Positions 23,663 to 25,444 of a stretch of DNA of 25,444 bases are shown piece after piece. Origin of the DNA: Negativicutes bacterium (GTDB lineage: Bacteria; Bacillota_C; Negativicutes; Sporomusales_B; JARLHX01). Below the pieces are notes generated by a model. It saw nothing but the letters and a program-made list of their open reading frames with translations. It did not search any database and was not told the origin of the DNA. Where the stretch lies: NCBI GenBank assembly GCA_031292015.1, contig JARLHY010000133.1, positions 1 through 25,444 on the forward strand, given 5' to 3'. Each line of letters starts with the position of its first letter. Position 1 is the first letter of the stretch. The position numbers and the translations under genes are program-made.

Positions 23663-24364
23663 GTGTCCAAAAAAGTGGGAATACTTGGCGGCATGGGGCC
23701 GTTGGCCACGGTGGACCTGTTTGCCAAAATTGTACAGAATACGCCAGCTACGCTGGATCAGGATCATCTGCGGATTATCATTGACAACAACCCACAGATT
23801 CCGCCGCGGGTGGAAGCCATCCTGGAGGGAGCCGAGAGTCCTCTGCCGGCGATGGCCGAATCGGCCCGACTGCTGGAGAAAGCCGGCGCGGATTTTATTG
23901 TCATGCCCTGCAACACCGCCCATTATTGGATCGAAGAGCTGCGGGCGGCTGTGAGCGTCCCGGTGTACAGTATGATCGAGAACGCCGCCGCTTTCGCGGC
24001 AGAGAAGTTTGGCCGCCTGTCGGGCCGGATCCTGCTGTTGGCCACCGGGGCCACGGTGAGTCTCAATCTTTATCAGGAGGCTTTCGCGGCCAAGAGTCTT
24101 GCCCTGCAGTTGCCGAATCTTGCGGAGCAGGAGATGCTGGATAAGGCGGTCCGGCGGATCAAGGCCGGTGAAGTGGCCGACAACCCGTATCTGGCAGACC
24201 TTAATGACATGCTGGCCGGCTATGCGGCGGGGGGAACCGAGGTGCTGCTGGCGGGCTGCACCGAAGTGCCCCTGTTTTTCCCCTACCTGAGCGATGGCCT
24301 GGCGCGCCTGGATGCGACGCTGCTGCTGGCGCAGATGGTGGTGGCCCGGGCAAAGGGCGAATAA
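23663..24364 (+). CDS. Aspartate/glutamate racemase family protein
   Basis: This 233-residue enzyme belongs to the cofactor-independent Asp/Glu racemase family. The two catalytic cysteines are visible: C83 in MPCNTAHYW and C199 in LAGCTEVPL, and the N-terminus VGILGGMGPLATVD is typical. Cytosolic, it interconverts L- and D-aspartate (or glutamate); the exact substrate is not certain. The start is GTG at 23663 with GGGGGAG four bases upstream. Downstream, ApbE follows after 22 bp and may be co-transcribed. It is divergent from the symporter gene. Confidence 0.9.
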   Translation: MSKKVGILGGMGPLATVDLFAKIVQNTPATLDQDHLRIIIDNNPQIPPRVEAILEGAESPLPAMAESARLLEKAGADFIVMPCNTAHYWIEELRAAVSVPVYSMIENAAAFAAEKFGRLSGRILLLATGATVSLNLYQEAFAAKSLALQLPNLAEQEMLDKAVRRIKAGEVADNPYLADLNDMLAGYAAGGTEVLLAGCTEVPLFFPYLSDGLARLDATLLLAQMVVARAKGE

Positions 24365-24386
24365 TCGTATTTGAGGAGAGTTGGAT

Positions 24387-25403
24387 GTGGCGGTTTGGTT
24401 CCGGGCACTTGTTGTGTCAGTGATTGTCGCTGTTCTTGTCGCCGGTTGCGCGCCGAGCGGCTGGTTCGCGCCGAAGCCTTATAAAGAAACCCAGTTTTTA
24501 ATGGATACCATCATTGAAATCACCGCTTACGGACCCAAGGCCGAGCCGGCGGTGAAGGCGGCCTTCGCCGAGTTCAAGCGGCTGCACGGGCTGACCGATA
24601 ATTTTAATCCCGACAGCCAGATTTCCCAGGTCAACCGGTTGGCCGGGCAGGAAAGGGTGAAGGTCGATCCCGATGTGCTGGCGATGATCAAGCGGTCCAA
24701 TGAGCTGTCCGATCGCCTGGACGGCGTTTTTGACGTGACGGTCGGTCCGCTGGTGGAGTTGTGGGGAATCGGCCGGAAGGGCGATTTCGTGCCGACCCAG
24801 GCGGAGATTGACCGGCTGCGGCCGCTGGTGAACTATCGTCTCATGGAGCTTGATGAGGGCGCGGGAACGATTTATCTGCCAAAGCAGGGGATGGCGATCG
24901 ATCTCGGCGGGATAGCCAAAGGCTACGCCACCGATAAGGCGATTGACGTTCTCAAGGCTCAGGGCGTTACTTCGGCCCTGGTGAATGCCGGTGGCGATGT
25001 CCGGGTCATCGGCAGGCGGCCTGACGGAAACCCCTGGCGGATCGGCGTGCAGCATCCGCGTAAAGAGGCCGGAGTGATCGCCAAAATGGCTATGACCGAC
25101 TGGGACACCCTGGAGACTTCGGGGGATTACCAGCGTTATATCGAAACAGGCGGCGTCCGTTATTCGCATATCATCGATCCCCGCACCGGTCGCCAGCCGA
25201 GGGAACTGGCCAGCGTGACCATGGTGATCAACAGCTCCACCGACGGCGATATCCTCAGCACGGCGCTGTTCGTGCTCGGGCCGGAGCGCAGCCTGGCGGC
25301 GCTCCAGCAGTTTCCGGGGGTCGAGGCGATCATGGTGACGAATGACGGTAAGGTCATTACTTCGCCGGGGCTGGCCGGAAAAATAGAGATTACCGCGGAA
25401 TAG
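24387..25403 (+). CDS. apbE: FAD:protein FMN transferase, lipoprotein
   Basis: This protein of about 338 residues transfers FMN from FAD to a threonine of target proteins such as Rnf/Nqr subunits, on the outer face of the membrane. It begins with a signal peptide ending in the lipobox LVAGC, so it is a lipoprotein. Family marks are QFLMDTIIEITAYG, the DGVFDVTVGPLVELWG segment, AIDLGGIAKGYATDKA (flavin site), LVNAGGDVRVIG, YSHIIDPRTGRQP and the metal-binding Asp region STDGDILSTALFVLG. I prefer GTG 24387, eight bases after GAGGAG, to the TTG at 24381, which is only two bases from it. It lies 22 bp after the racemase gene. Confidence 0.92.
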   Translation: MAVWFRALVVSVIVAVLVAGCAPSGWFAPKPYKETQFLMDTIIEITAYGPKAEPAVKAAFAEFKRLHGLTDNFNPDSQISQVNRLAGQERVKVDPDVLAMIKRSNELSDRLDGVFDVTVGPLVELWGIGRKGDFVPTQAEIDRLRPLVNYRLMELDEGAGTIYLPKQGMAIDLGGIAKGYATDKAIDVLKAQGVTSALVNAGGDVRVIGRRPDGNPWRIGVQHPRKEAGVIAKMAMTDWDTLETSGDYQRYIETGGVRYSHIIDPRTGRQPRELASVTMVINSSTDGDILSTALFVLGPERSLAALQQFPGVEAIMVTNDGKVITSPGLAGKIEITAE

Positions 25404-25412
25404 TTTTTGCGG

Positions 25413-25444
25413 TTGCAGAAAAGGCCGCCAATTTAGTATAATAA
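25413..25444 (+). promoter_or_regulatory. Possible promoter at the window end
   Basis: TTGCAG near 25414 is followed after about 17-18 bp by an AT-rich TAGTAT/ATA stretch at the last bases of the window. It would serve a gene beyond the edge. Confidence 0.25.

Overview
The window reads like a chromosomal piece of an anaerobic, moderately high-GC Firmicute of the Negativicutes / Sporomusaceae kind. This is an inference from gene content and from strong AGGAGG-type ribosome binding sites: a selenocysteine formate dehydrogenase with a complex iron-sulfur N-terminus, a glutamate dehydrogenase, an ApbE flavin transferase and a cytosolic chemoreceptor. No phage, transposase, integrase, tRNA or CRISPR array is visible.

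Layout. Positions 1-382 are the end of a ribosomal RNA operon: most of a 5S rRNA, its terminator, then a second broken copy of the 5S 3' end with its own covarying terminator, split by a 159-bp insert. Positions 436-2484 are a comparatively AT-rich stretch with a secreted WG-repeat protein (minus strand) and a frameshifted secreted PsbP/DcrB-like gene. Positions 2638-5621 hold a class I/II aminotransferase, a phosphotriesterase-family metal hydrolase and a small protein of unknown function. Positions 5972-8242 hold two paralogous short-chain dehydrogenases of the general-stress type, with a divergent Cys/Pro-rich small ORF between them. Positions 8345-11290 encode a large response-regulator/ATP-grasp (PEP-synthase-like) fusion. 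Positions 11601-17792 hold gdhA behind a long structured leader, a secreted protein of unknown function, a hotdog thioesterase and the formate dehydrogenase, whose UGA at 16152 is read as selenocysteine. Positions 17857-20905 hold a soluble chemoreceptor, a multi-pass membrane protein and an RDD protein. Positions 20989-25403 hold a D-cysteine desulfhydrase, a dicarboxylate/amino-acid symporter, an Asp/Glu racemase and an ApbE lipoprotein.

How the genes may work together. Most genes are single transcription units separated by clear hairpin terminators, so operon logic is limited. The aminotransferase, glutamate dehydrogenase, D-cysteine desulfhydrase, acidic amino-acid symporter and racemase give an amino-acid/nitrogen theme. 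Formate dehydrogenase and ApbE fit anaerobic energy metabolism.

The most unusual material is noncoding. A roughly 160-190-nt structured element is present twice in the same orientation (3841-3997 and 13003-13190), ends in a terminator-like hairpin with compensatory base changes, and lies about 50 bp downstream of the aminotransferase and gdhA genes. There is also a long folded leader before gdhA, a plus-strand terminator with no gene upstream at 5854-5882, and mutually exclusive hairpins before the frameshifted gene at 1947.
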